Shown here: positions 1-10,890 of the stretch, one piece after another
How the letters are laid out: every line of letters begins with the position of its first letter
Position numbering within the stretch: the first letter of the stretch is position 1
Source of the DNA: Exobasidium rhododendri
Lineage: Eukaryota > Basidiomycota > Exobasidiomycetes > Exobasidiales > Exobasidiaceae
Assembly: GCA_026210745.1 (NCBI GenBank)
Contig: CP110630.1
Coordinates: 3,534,001-3,598,000 of the forward strand
Reading direction: 5' to 3'
DNA length: 64,000 nucleotides
Translations under genes and position numbers: made by a program
The notes under the pieces: generated by a model
Database searches by the model: none
Seen by the model: the letters and a program-made list of their open reading frames with translations, nothing else
What the model was told of the DNA's origin: nothing

Positions 1-551
1 CTCGTACATTGTTGACGATGCCCTGAGCTTGTTCGCCCTTTTCTTGTGGCTGTGATGTGAGACGAAGCGGTTAAAAACTAGGTCAGTCCTACTGTTGTCC
101 CCTCCTTGTTACGATCGCTTGTCTAAAAAGGTACTCACCTTGATGTACTCATTGGCGCTTTGCAATGCAGAGCCTACTAGTGCTCGAGCGCTCTCGCCGA
201 GCTCGGCAAGAGAGTGCTGCGCTGCCTGGGCCTGAGCTTGTCCCTCCTTGGCACCGCTATCAGCGATATCGCTGGCAGTCTTGCTGGCATCGTCTACCTT
301 TGCTGCAGCATCGCTGTTCTTGGCACTTCCGAGGAGACTGGAGGCTTGTTGTCTGCAGATAGGTGCACGACATAGTGGTCAGATACGCATTCCTTTGCAT
401 CCTCATCTCCCCGGTTCACTCACTGTGCATATGCCAACGTGTCAGAGACGAGATTGGTGCCCTGCTCGACTAGAGAGTGACCTGTCTTTTGAGCATCGGT
501 AGCGACCTGGTCGACCTTCTTTTCGGCGTTTTGCTTATCAGCGGTAGACAT
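1..551 (-). CDS. small Ala/Gln-rich LEA-like protein, 3' end cut by window
   Basis: Three exons are readable on the minus strand: 551-424, 352-139 and 49-1, where the gene runs off the window. Phases match at both junctions (donors GTGAGTG and GTGAGTA). The start is the ATG at 551-549. The protein begins MSTADKQNAEKKVDQVATDA and is built almost wholly of Ala, Gln, Ser, Asp and Lys in a helical, charged pattern, with no membrane segment and no cysteine. This composition resembles late-embryogenesis-abundant or stress-type amphipathic helix proteins, and small fungal stress proteins of that kind are common. No catalytic motif is visible, so the function is unknown. The third exon (PQEKGEQAQGIVNN) fits the composition, which supports the acceptor at 50; an alternative acceptor near 77 is less convincing. 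Confidence 0.6.
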
Positions 552-1049
552 TATATGAGGATAAGAGAAGGAGGTAGGTGTGTGTGTAAGTCTGCTTTGA
601 AAGGGGGGATTTTGCAAGAATTTTGCAAGAGTATGTAGTTGGGAAGATAGGAAGACGATGAAAAATTGGCGACAATAAGATTCGATAACCCAAGGCCAGG
701 GATGGGGAAACTTTCAACATGGATTCAACATCCTCTCCTTTCAGGCAGCAGGCGGTGCAGCTCAGGGTCAGTGCGAGAATATGACGCAATCACGCAGTTT
801 TTGAAAGTAAAGGGGGCCTGCGCCGTCAGCGAGAAGCTTCTCTCGACGCGCTGCAACCTGGAGAGGCGGACCTGTACTGCTAAGAGAGATGTTGTGAACG
901 TCTGTTTTATTTTCCTATCATTACTCGCTTTATGCTGACGCTGGAAGGGTGGACTACTGTAGTATCTTGTGTACAATATCGTATCTATTCTATTCGTAGG
1001 ATCGCAAGAAAAACTCTAAATAAAGTATGCATCCCTGTTGATTCTTCAT
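552..1049. other. intergenic: 5' region of the LEA-like gene and 3' region of the MTAP gene
   Basis: No coding segment with family resemblance was found here. It must hold the promoter of the minus-strand gene starting at 551 and the 3' UTR of the phosphorylase gene ending at 1050. Short open frames on both strands have no recognisable composition. Confidence 0.5.
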
Positions 1050-2096
1050 CTATTGCGGGAACCAAGGAAGAACAAAACGCAGGCTGTCCTTCGCGATGGT
1101 GGGAATCACTTCAGTCTTCGTCATGACGGAGAACTTCATGCTATCTTTGATTCCCTTGAACGCTTTTGAATCATCTTCCATGGCTTCATGCACGGGCTCC
1201 AAGAGCGCGGCAAGGACTTTATGAGAGTTGGAGACGTTTGCTTGCAACGATTTCATCACTTCGGCCACATCGACCGCTCCTTCGCTGGGTCGCCATGCAT
1301 CGTAATCGGTTGATGTTGCAATAATGACATAAGACAGTTCTGCCTCTCTTGCCAATTTTGCTTCTGGCAAGGCAGACATGTTGATAATATCACCGCCGTA
1401 GCCTCTATACATGAGACTTTCTGCTCGGGTGGAGAATTGAGGTCCTTCCATTGCAACGAGTGTCTTGCTCCCGTGTACTTTGGCCTCGGGTGCTGACTTA
1501 GACAGTGTCTCCCTGACAATGCCTTCCACGAGAGGTCTGATGTTTTCGTCGAAAGGGTCTCCGAACGTTGCGTGGGCGACTACACCAGACTGATTGCCTT
1601 CTCCAAAGAAGGTGGCTCTTCTTACTCCCTTTGTTCGGTCGATGATCTGACTGGGAACGACAAAATCTTTGGGTGCTATTTCTTCTCGTAAGGATCCTAC
1701 TGCGGTGAATGCAATGATGCACCGAGCTCCAATATGCTTGAGTGCCGAGACATTAGCCAAGGAAGGTACCGACGAAGGTGGTATCGAGTGCGTCAGGCCA
1801 TGTCTGGCGAGGAAAGCCACATGAACGCCTTTACTAGTCTTGGCGATCGTTATGGGAGACGAGGGAGGTCCCCAAGGCTGCAAACAAGATCTCTGTCATT
1901 GAACAGCAGCGGGAAAGGTGCACCCTGAATGCTACGCAATGGTTGGACTCACTGTCATCGGGTTGAGCTCTGCCACTACCTCCAGCCCCTCCAGCTTGTA
2001 AAGTCCACTGCCACCTATGACACCCACGCGAACATCAGGTCCAGACCAGGTGGGAGAAGTTGCAAAATTTGTCGTTGCTGCATTCGGGACGTACAT
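1050..2096 (-). CDS. MEU1: S-methyl-5'-thioadenosine phosphorylase
   Basis: Two exons, 2096-1953 and 1877-1050, joined in phase 0, give 323 aa. The ATG at 2096-2094 is the first in frame; the frame is open further upstream but has no ATG. The PNP/MTAP phosphorylase signatures are clear: VGVIGGSGLYKLEGLEV near residue 25, FLARHG, AVGSLREEIAPKDFV, IDRTKG, VAMEGPQFSTRAES, and GDIINMSALPEAKLAREAELSY followed by STDYDAW. The Asp of the TDYD motif fits the adenine-binding residue of the MTAP family. The enzyme splits methylthioadenosine from polyamine synthesis into adenine and methylthioribose-1-phosphate, the first step of methionine salvage. The C-terminus has about 25 residues beyond the conserved core (ending VLPWFPQ). 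It is divergent from SGF29 across 437 bp. Confidence 0.93.
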
Positions 2097-2533
2097 GTTG
2101 GAGGTGCTGACTGGATGTCCTGAGGAGGGGCGGGATGATTTCCCAACGTGTGCAGAGGGACTCAAAAGTGATGGATGGTGGCCTACAAAATAGGCGCAAT
2201 GAACCGCGCTAGTTCCCCGTCGTATGCATCAAAAGAAAACGTGCTTTCATTTAAGACTTGCTCCACTCCTTTCGTGTGTGTGTGCGTGTACTGTGCCTGC
2301 CTTTGTTTGTGTCCGATCTGCCGCCGTATCACTTGAACTCAGCGCTCGTTTTCCACGAAAAACAGAGGCTTTACTCTCCTCTTGGCACACGCAATCAATC
2401 TCGGAGGCTTTGTTTTGGAAAAGGTGCTTGTCGAATCTCGACTGGTAGCGCTTTCCGCTCTTCCGGAGTAAACGTACGCTCTTACCACTCTGGGCCAGTC
2501 CCGTACAGGCGCATACAACACGATCCCTCTATC
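2097..2533. promoter_or_regulatory. divergent promoter region MTAP / SGF29
   Basis: The 437-bp space between two genes transcribed away from each other must contain both promoters. It has pyrimidine-rich and TG-rich stretches (for example around 2270-2300), but no specific site is called. Confidence 0.5.
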
Positions 2534-4054
2534 ATGACGTCTCGAGTTCGCAAGGATCGAGGACCTCCCGCTGAGTCAGAAGGTGAGTATGACGCGCATA
2601 CTACCGGCAACACAGTGCAGAGGGGGACTGATCAAAAGGACAACAGAGCAACAACTTTGGCAGAGCGTTCGAACAGATTTGAATGCGCTGCACAAGTTTG
2701 AGATAAGTTCCGAGCAAAACCTGTCGGGACTGGAGAACGCGAGGAGGAAATACATAGAAGAGCACAACAAGGACGAAGACGGTAGCGTCAATATCGACGA
2801 AGCCACCAGGGCCGCCTTGATCGTTGCATATCGACGCTTAGATAAGGCCTACGAAGAAGAGCTAAAGTGAGTCGAGCTGGATTCTATCTGTATCAGAGAC
2901 GATCGCCTTCTCATGAGTTGTTTCTTCATTAGAGAGATATACATAGCATCGGAAAAGCTTGAACTTCTCGTGGCCGTTCGGGATGATCCTGATGCAGGTG
3001 AGTGTGGGTCGTGCTAGCACAGTGATATCCTAAATGTTCACACGAGTCTACCTCTCCCAAAGAAGTCTTGTCGAAACGGAAAAAGCGCCATACGGACGCA
3101 CCTTTCTTCGGAGCCAATTCGATTTCACCACCCTTGCAAAGTGTTTCTGTAAAGGAGCGCAATATTACACCTACCGTCACTCGAGAAGAAAGCAGCAACA
3201 CAAGCAGCTCTTTGCTGCCACCTGTTCTTGACAAGGAAAAGAAGAGATCCAATAGCAAGTCGAACGTCGTGGCGGGCAACGCTGCGCCAACTCTACAACG
3301 CCGCAGTACTCTGACCTCGAAAGATCCCCAGGCAACGGCCTTTAGTAATGCGGTAGCCAGCAATACCAGCAGTAGCAGCATCAAAGATACCGCCAAGGAC
3401 AACCTCGTAGCAGCTCTGAATACTTCTTCAAGTTACATCGATCCAGCCCGAGCAAGAAGGGAAGTTTTGGCTGCTCAGCTACCCCTCCAAAGAGGTCGAA
3501 AAGTTGCATTCCGACAGCCTAGTAAGAACAAAGTGGGGCCAGGCGCAGCCAATGTCTCCAACATGACTTCAAGAAGTGCGACGTCTGCAAACGCTGCTTC
3601 TTCCATCCCTCCAACATCCCTCTCCTCTCAAGGTGTCACAATTCAGAGTGGACTTGCTGTTCCCGATGACGAAGGCGAGACATGGATTATGGCAACAATC
3701 ACCGACTGTATCAACAACGATCGGAATCGGTATGTTGTTCAAGATGCAGAGGATACAGTCATGCCGACTTATAACACCACACTGAAGGCGATCGTACCAC
3801 TACCGGAAAGCCTGTCGACCTTACCTCTGGACGACTACAAGGTAGGCACGCAAGTCATGGGCCTTTACCCAGACACCAGTTGCTTCTACCAAGCCATTGT
3901 AAGGGGAGGCGGACCAGGAGTGACTGGCAAAATCACAGCAAAGATGCAGCGCAGAGCAGACGAAATCCTTAACACACCGTACCGCTTAGAGTTCGAAGAC
4001 GACGGAGGGGCCATTCAGAACGTCCCTGCCTGTCTAGTGGTAGAGAGGCCGTGA
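2534..4054 (+). CDS. SGF29: SAGA-associated factor 29 (double Tudor histone reader)
   Basis: Four exons, 2534-2582, 2647-2866, 2933-2997 and 3063-4054, join in phase to give 441 aa. The N-terminal ~100 residues are charged and helical (EEQQLWQSVRTDLNALHKFE onward), as in the coiled-coil part of SGF29. The middle is Ser/Thr/Asn-rich and probably disordered. The last ~140 residues form the SGF29 C-terminal domain: ETWIMATITDC, RYVVQDAED, VGTQVMGLYPDTSCFYQAIV, and YRLEFEDDGG. The aromatic and acidic residues of the YPDTSCFY and FEDD segments match the tandem-Tudor pocket that reads H3K4me2/3 in known SGF29 proteins. The likely role is recruitment of SAGA/ADA acetyltransferase to active promoters in the nucleus. 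It is larger than yeast Sgf29 because of the disordered linker. Confidence 0.9.
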
Positions 4055-4254
4055 ACAGCTAAGATCTCGAGAGAATTAGAAACGGCTCCACCATCTCCTG
4101 TACATTACGACTGTCCCACCTAAACACTGGAATTCCTATCAAAGTTTACATTTTACACAGACTGCGAGGGCTGATGATGATTTCGTACAAGTACATTATT
4201 GCTATATGCTGTTTGTCTGCTTGGGACTTCTGTGTCTTTGTGCGACTCTTTCTT

Positions 4255-6093
4255 TTAATTGCGCAGGTTGCGTCGATCGATGAAGTCGCGAACGGGAGAG
4301 ACACCCGCTAGAGATACAAACATCATTCTCTTCAAGACGTCATGCCAGAGTAGCACTCCCATCTTGTCTGCATACTCACGCACCAGCTCAAAGTCGGCAC
4401 CAGTGTGAAAGTCAGAGTGCAGCACCCCTGTCAGAAGGAGCCCAAAGATGAGCATAGGACGGGTGGAAGTGATGCACGCTCCCATCTGACTCTGCTCACC
4501 TTCATCCGCTTGCAAGCGGTTCTTTTCACGCTCCCACAGGCGAATTTGATCCGTCACAGTAACAGGCAGCAAGGGTGTCTACCAGATGTGAAAAGGAAGA
4601 TTGAGTCGTCTGTGAACAAGACACAGCTGTCGCAAACAATCACTCACATTCTTGTACATCTGAGGATGAGCGTGATGTGTAAGATACATGATAATCTGGA
4701 TTAAGAAAGAGTTCAATCAAGGGTGAAACTTTTGGCTTGGTACGAAGCAGCAATCGGGAGTACTCACCTGCTCTGCACCAATGCCGTTCTTGAGTGCTTC
4801 CTTGACACTGTCTCGAGTGATTATCCCTGTCACTAGGTTGGGAAATTTAGAACGAATGTTGACAAACAGACTCAAGACATCGATGCGAAGCTTATTATCT
4901 GAGAGGAACAGAGAAATGGAGCTTCAGTTTTGCACGCATCCTTGCTTTGTTACATCCGGTCAGAACTCACTTGTGTATGCGTAAATCTTGTAATTAGTCT
5001 CCAGGATTACGAACCCCTTCTCTTCCTCTGTATCTTTGTTAGTTCCCATGAGAGGCATTTGACTTGAGTTCGTCAACGTCGTCACCAGCCGAGTCGGATA
5101 GAAGTTTGCACTTTTATCGTTTCGTTGGTAGACCAGCCCTAGATCTCGAAAGAAGATGAGCATCTCCCGCTGAGACTGCGTTAGGGAGGCAATATCGTAA
5201 TCTTGACCAAGCGTAGCCGAGCTCAGGGTAAAGAGAAACGTCAAGTGTTCGACAATGTCGGCAGTGTTGCTGTCCCTTGTATTGTCCATTGACGATTCCG
5301 AAAGAGTCATCAGATAGGTATGAAGCAGGAGCCATAATTGGGCTGAGACGTCTTCCAGCAGAAACTGGAATCCATTGGAAGTAATTGACATGTTTGCCAG
5401 TCCTTCTGCTGTGCCTGCTCTCTTCTTTGGTGTATGATCAAAGGAGGAACTGTGAATTTCCTCTTCTGGCTGCATCAGGCCTGCTGTGCGTAGCAAGTAC
5501 AGGACAGGTCGACTTGGCGTACGTACGTTCGCTGAAGCTACCATGTACAGCAGAATCGATTCCCAGCTCTGCAGAGCAAATTCATCCAACTGCCTCGCTG
5601 TCAGTCGTGACTCTGCTTCATTGTCACTTGGTACCCCGAATGACTTGTGATTACCACCACCGATCAGAGCTCTACGGAGTGATTTTGTCCAGATTGCGTT
5701 CAAGTATACAATTCCGTTTTGCTCTCTTGTAATCTTGAGTCGACCCAGCACCTCTTTTGCCTCCTCTAGACCACGCACTGAGCGACTCCGCTTTCCATTG
5801 ACTATGCTCTTTTGTGAGGGCTCGTCCACGGAAGTTACACTATTCTTCGTCAGCAATGCAGCCACGTCTGTACTTGCTAGCTGAGGCGGGTCTGGCAAGA
5901 ATAGGAGGGTGAGGATGAGATGCCTAGCAAGGGGCGGAACCAGTCGAAAGATGGACAGTGCATTGGATGGGTAGGAATATAATCGCAAAAGTGTCTGATT
6001 CGGTAATGTCAGAAGATGAGACAGGATCGACGGAGCTCCATCCGACTGCTCCGAGGTGTTGATCCTTGCCAAACCAATGCCATCCTCGCTCAT
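4255..6093 (-). CDS. TFB2: TFIIH subunit TFB2 (p52)
   Basis: Four exons, 6093-4971, 4898-4768, 4695-4648 and 4578-4255, keep one frame of 541 aa. The start is the ATG at 6093; the frame is open slightly upstream but without ATG. The N-terminal Tfb2 pattern is visible (LTLPNQTLLRLYSYPSNALS, then a hydrophobic LARHLILTLLFL). Further in come the ALQSWESILLYMV segment, the FLLEDVSAQLWLLLHTYL segment and the CSN-like helical core. The small C-terminal domain contains HHAHPQM, VTVTDQIRLWEREKNR and a closing KRMMFVSLAGVSPVRDF, which in p52 binds p8/Tfb5. TFB2 anchors and stimulates the XPB/Ssl2 translocase in transcription initiation and nucleotide-excision repair. Length is close to the usual ~460-520 aa. 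Confidence 0.92.
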
Positions 6094-6354
6094 TTCCAAT
6101 CGCCAATCTACGGCGTCGAAAGGGCGGATCTGTCAAGTGAAGCGCCAAATCAAAACTGAGGACCGTCGTCACTTTCTTAGAGGAATCTTCCCTCGCCCGC
6201 GTGCACGATTTGGACCCCCGCGACGTCGACTTTCTCTTGGCGTGTATCGCACAAATGCATACGTAAAGGGGAGTGGGATGTGGAGTAGGCCAAGCCCTGA
6301 ATGCATCTTCTCGACTTGCAACACGATACAATCTAGCCTTGCATTTTCTAAGAT

Positions 6355-7346
6355 ATGCAACTCCTTCGATCGACAAAAACCTCACTACGATACAGCCTCA
6401 CTCTATTACTGTTCACCGCTTCACCCCTTCTCTCTTTAAGCAGCGTTGCAGCAGCAGCAAGTAGCCCGTCTCAGCGTACATTTACAACAAGCTCGAAAAT
6501 GGCGAATGAAGGAGGAGGAGCAGGCAGCTACGTGGCAGGAGACTTGACCGCTCAAACAACCACGAGAATACAAGATGCTTTTGATCTTTTTGGTGCAAAG
6601 CCATCGCATTCGATCTTTCAAAGGAGTTGGTCTCCTGATGCAATCTTTGAAGACCCAATCTGCTTTGCTACCGGCGAGAGGCAGTACAAGGCACAGTGGT
6701 GGGGTATGCCCGCTGCTTTCAGCAAGTCCGAGCTTCTTAGCTGGCACGTTGAGAAGGATGATCCGCAAGAGATTCGCTATGTGAGAAGAGGTCGTCATGG
6801 AGGGTGAAACTTAATTTGTCGATGGGGGCTGAAACATTTCCTCCACACATACTGCAGGTTCAGAAGCAGCGTTATACAGTCAAGGGATTGGGCTTGAAGA
6901 AGGAGATGTTGGTGAGTTTGCTCCGTTACCTTCAATAGGCACTGATCTAAATCTGCTGAGCGAACCGAATCCTTGTCTTTCCAGTCGACTGTCGTCATGA
7001 AACTCGATCAGCACGGCAGGATCATCCACTTCCAGGATCGTTGGGACGGTAAAGACATGCCCACCAATGTTGTGGCCATGGTGAGTGTGTCTCATTCTTC
7101 CCTTTTCTTTCTCCTCCGAGCGAGAAAATTTCAGCACAGCGATCTGACATCAATCTCCAACAACGCCAGACTCTGAGACGTTTGAATGCAGTAAGTGCTG
7201 GCTTCGTTCGAGCTAGTATAGTGTCTAGCAGCCCTTATCTACGAAATTTTTTACACTTCTTCCACTCTTCACAGCTCGTCATGCCATACCTCATTACCGT
7301 TCCGTCTTCCAGCGCGAAGGAAGTGGGCGGCCGCAAAGAATTATGA
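6355..7346 (+). CDS. SnoaL/NTF2-like protein with N-terminal targeting sequence
   Basis: Five exons, 6355-6780, 6858-6911, 6985-7080, 7170-7190 and 7275-7346, join in phase 0 throughout to give 222 aa. Residues ~8-35 are strongly hydrophobic after two basic residues (LLRSTKTSLRYSLTLLLFTA), so the product probably enters the secretory pathway or mitochondria. An alternative start at Met-49 (6499) would remove this. The body carries a pattern typical of fungal NTF2-like/SnoaL proteins: FDLFGAKPSHSIFQRSWSPD, AIFEDPICFATGERQYKAQW, then VVMKLDQHGRIIHFQDRWDG and LRRLNA. The fold suggests a small-molecule pocket, but substrate and role are unknown. The chain ends GGRKEL, which loosely resembles an ER-retrieval tail. 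One exon is only 21 nt. Confidence 0.75.
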
Positions 7347-7550
7347 ATGGTATAAATGCTATATATGTACATTTTTGCCTGTATACAGTACATGACAACT
7401 TGGACGTATTACTCTACAGCACCCCCTTACTCTTTTTGTCGCGGAAAAACGCTCCTAATGCTGCGATCGAGGGTCCGAAAGTCTCGTACCGCTTCACTGA
7501 TGGTCGAATCCCTGTAACGTCGTGAAAGAAAGAAGGAAAGAAATCAGATG

Positions 7551-10300
7551 TCAGCTTGTTTGCTGCTTTCTACATTGCAGTAGACGTTCTCGGGAATATT
7601 CACATGCTGGGAGTCGATTCTGAATATCGGCGCGACCGTAACGCAGGTCGAGTAGGATCAAGGCTGCAAAGTCTGACTCATGTCGAATCGCCCTGCCGAT
7701 AGATTGATTCACGGCCTTCATACACAAGTTGATGTACAGTTCTTGCCCCGGATCTGTGGTACTGCCTACCTTCTTTGATGACTCATTGGCAGAAGCGCCG
7801 CCGTCATTCTTGCTCAACACTCGGACGTACTTCATCCTTTCCATCAACTCAGGACTGGTGCTGTTCGCAAAGGGCATGCCCACCATGATCACCGCTCTTG
7901 CCAATCGATCGGAGAAATTGATCCCTTCTGACAACTTGGCCCCGACCACGGCAAATAGGATTGCACCCCCAGTATTATTCGAGTTTGCCAAAGTGTACTC
8001 TCGCAGTACACTGTCGACTTCAGAAGCGAGCTTTGGTTCGTAGAAGACTGCCTTCTTGGAAGCGATTCGTTGCACACCTTGACTGACTCTCCATCGCAGT
8101 GTAAGGGCGTCCAGAAACGCATATGATGGCAAGAAGACGACGACACCGTGAGGAACGACACTGCAGTAACTTGCTATACAATTCGTCAGCTCGTCCAGCA
8201 TCTCCTTGTCACTTCTTGCGTCGAATTTAAATTGCAAATCACTCCCCCGTGGTCCCTTTGAGATGACAGCGGTCAGTAAATTTTCCGGAGGGATGACGTG
8301 GTTGCAGGAGAAGTGGGTTAATTGATCAGTCGTCAGGGTGGGGAACAGTTGATTGGTGAAGTCGGATATCGGCTCCATAGTGCCGCCTGCAAGGATGATG
8401 GACCTTGCTTGGCCGACGAGATCGCTGAAGACGTCTGCCGGATTCAGAAGCTGATATTTGAGTGTCAGGGATTGAGTGAAACCTGTACTAGTATTCTCAT
8501 CCCTGGTCAAGGCGAGAAAGACTCGGCCGTCGTCACTTCTATTGGCGAGGGAGAGGAGGAACGCCTCTATGGAATGCATTGCGGACAGAGCGCTCTGTGT
8601 CATTCTAGTACTCGATACGTTCGCCTCTCTACATTCCTTGCTCTTCTTCTCTGCATAACCTGCCACTTTGCGAGCGATTTGACTCTCTTTCAGCCAGTGT
8701 TCCAAGTCTACGAGGTTGATTTGATCGGTATTCCCACCCATCCTTCGTACCAAGTCGATTCCTGTGATGATTTCTTCGACATTCTTGCTGCCCTCCAACT
8801 TCTTCTCCTGCTCCTTGCACTCATCGTGGAGCCTGTCCAAGAGCTTGGAGAGTTTCTTCAGATTGACTTCGTTGCTTCCTTTCAGTTTTGTCGAGAACCG
8901 CCCAAGGTACTCGTTTATCTGATGCTGAGCTTGCTTGACCTGTGCAGACGTGATGATTACGGTATGGATGGACAAGATTGTGTCAATGAGATTATGCGCC
9001 TCGTCTATTATGATGATGCTCTCCTTCAAGTCGATGTTCAACGACGTTCGAGCATTGGCTTGTAGGAGCAGATTGTACGGTAAAGTAATGAGCTGAGCTT
9101 GTCGAGCGCTGCTCCTTGCGCCAAAATAAGGGCAGATGTGTTGATCTCTTCCCAACTCGACAATGTCTTCGATGTCTCGCACCTTGGTGAAGACCTTGTC
9201 GCGAAAGTCTAGCAAGCGAGCTTCACCGCTACTGTCCGGCAAAGGGAGGTACTGGCATCGCTTTGCTTTCTTCGTTGCTGACTCGGATCCTTGCTTCATC
9301 AGTTCCACGCATCTCTCGTTCATTGCTTCCATTCCCGCCCTCTGCCCCAGTTCTTGCACGGAGGGATTGATACACATCTGCTTTCGACTGCCAAGACTGA
9401 CACTCCTTGTGTTCATCTTCATCGTGCGCCCGTCTTGCTGTATAGCCTTGACCTCGATGTCCTTTCCAAAAGAGGTTTTCTTAAGCTCGGAGATGAATTG
9501 GGAAAGCTGGGAGTGCGTTCGACTAGCATAGATAACCTTTGGACTCGTCTCGGGCTCGACGTCTTCGTCTTCCTCTCCATCTTGACCCTTCCGAGTAGCG
9601 TAGTACGGCTTGCGTTGCTTTTCTTTGCTTGCGATGGGCTTCATCTGCTCCATCAGAGCTCTCACTGCTGGCGACAGATACGCAGAATCGCCTCCTTGTG
9701 CAAGGGAATCTTCCACTGGATCCTGTACGAGATAGTCACTGTCAGAGTCTTCATCAGTGTCTCGTATTGCCTTATTTACACTAGACTTCGAGCGCTTATT
9801 TGCATTCGACGAAGTACCTTCTGCGGCCTTCAACCGTTTCCGTGCACTCCTGATCCTCTCTTGAAGGTCTTCTTCGCGTCGGAGTAATTCTTCTCGCCTT
9901 TTCTTTATGTCGTGTACTACCACCCAGTCTGGATCATCGCCGATCTTTGTGTTCTCGTTGCCCTGCATCTCCCTCTCTGAGTGCGACGTTAGCCAGGTGA
10001 AAGCAGCACATATGAGACTGAGCGATTTTCCCTACTAAGAGGAAAGATAGTAGCCCATAAGTCGAACGTTGTGCAGAGCCAGATCACCCCTCTTTCCCCA
10101 CTTACAGTGCCTGTTGGACTTTCAAAAAGACCGACTTTACCTTCCTCTATCGTTCGAAAGATTGCCTGCATCAGATCGATCTGAATGAGATAGGCTTCCG
10201 GGAACGGAAAGCTGAACGCTCGAGAAACCGCTCTGAGGCCCTCTCGATCGCCTTTCCGTACTGGCACATTCACCAAAGTGGCAAGAGACTGTGCCTCCAT
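7551..10300 (-). CDS. CHL1: CHL1/DDX11-family Fe-S DNA helicase
   Basis: Two exons, 10300-10106 and 10031-7551, join in phase 0 to give 891 aa. The intron falls inside the Walker A motif: ESPTGT is in exon 1 and GKSLSLICAAF in exon 2. Other XPD-superfamily signatures are VIYASRTHSQLSQF (motif Ia), four Fe-S-type cysteines between CINPSVQE and HICPYFGAR, IIIIDEAHNLIDTI (motif II, DEAH) near residue 405, GGTMEPISDF (motif III), and VNQSIGRAIRHESDFAALIL (motif VI) near 840. The acidic N-terminal insert with RKRLKAAEG and DEDSDSDYLV is typical of CHL1 rather than XPD, RTEL1 or FANCJ. Yeast Chl1 and human DDX11 act in sister-chromatid cohesion and replication. It shares a 590-bp divergent promoter with the Polo kinase gene. 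Confidence 0.95.
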
Positions 10301-10890
10301 CGCTCATGGCTCAGCCAATATTCTACGGTAGTAAAGGCAGTGTGAGCTGACGTAACGAGCGAAGCCACTCAAGGCTAGCACAAGGCGAGGAGCATGACTC
10401 TTCGTTGCGACTCCAACTCCAACTTCTGAAGATGAGAGCGGCCTGGCACGTGTGGAGACGCGTCTATGGCTGCCTGTCGTGTTGCGGATTTTCCTCAACT
10501 GCCTTGCAACTCTCGGCGGAAGGGAAATGGGGAAGGACAGTACGTAGATTCTCAGGTGGCTTGGAATTTAGATCTTTTCGGCTGTCAACCGTTCGCTGAT
10601 TTCACCCTCCCCTTCTCTCATCAACATCTTCTTCTTCTTCTTCTTCTTCTACAGACTTTCCCAAGCTACCTCTATCGCCGTTTGTGCCTACCGGAGTACG
10701 CTTTAGTGCCGCCTGCTCCCTACGACAAGCTTCATCAGCATCACCTGCACTCGGCGTTTTTCTCTTCATTTCTGTCCGGTGTTATTGGAGGGAAGGAAGC
10801 TGTCCCTCTTGTTACGACCTTTTGAGTGCAACCAGTACCATCTTAGTGTGACACGCCCTTCGCTTCCCAACCAACACACACACCTCGACA
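10301..10890. promoter_or_regulatory. divergent promoter region CHL1 / Polo kinase
   Basis: A 590-bp space between two genes read in opposite directions. It contains a CACGTG hexamer at 10447-10452 and a perfect CTT run at about 10627-10650, close to pyrimidine-rich leader DNA of the kinase gene. Short open frames here have no family resemblance. Sites are assigned by inspection only. Confidence 0.5.

Noticed and set aside
2097-2165. N-terminal extension of MTAP to position 2165
   Set aside because: The frame is open but has no ATG; the first in-frame ATG is at 2096, and family proteins start close to the VGVIGGSG motif.
8322-9065. 247-codon plus-strand open frame
   Set aside because: It is the antisense shadow of the CHL1 helicase exon; its translation is Leu/Cys-rich without family features, while the other strand encodes the DEAH region.
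9291-9887. 198-codon plus-strand open frame
   Set aside because: Antisense to CHL1 motif Ia and the Fe-S region; no protein-like composition.
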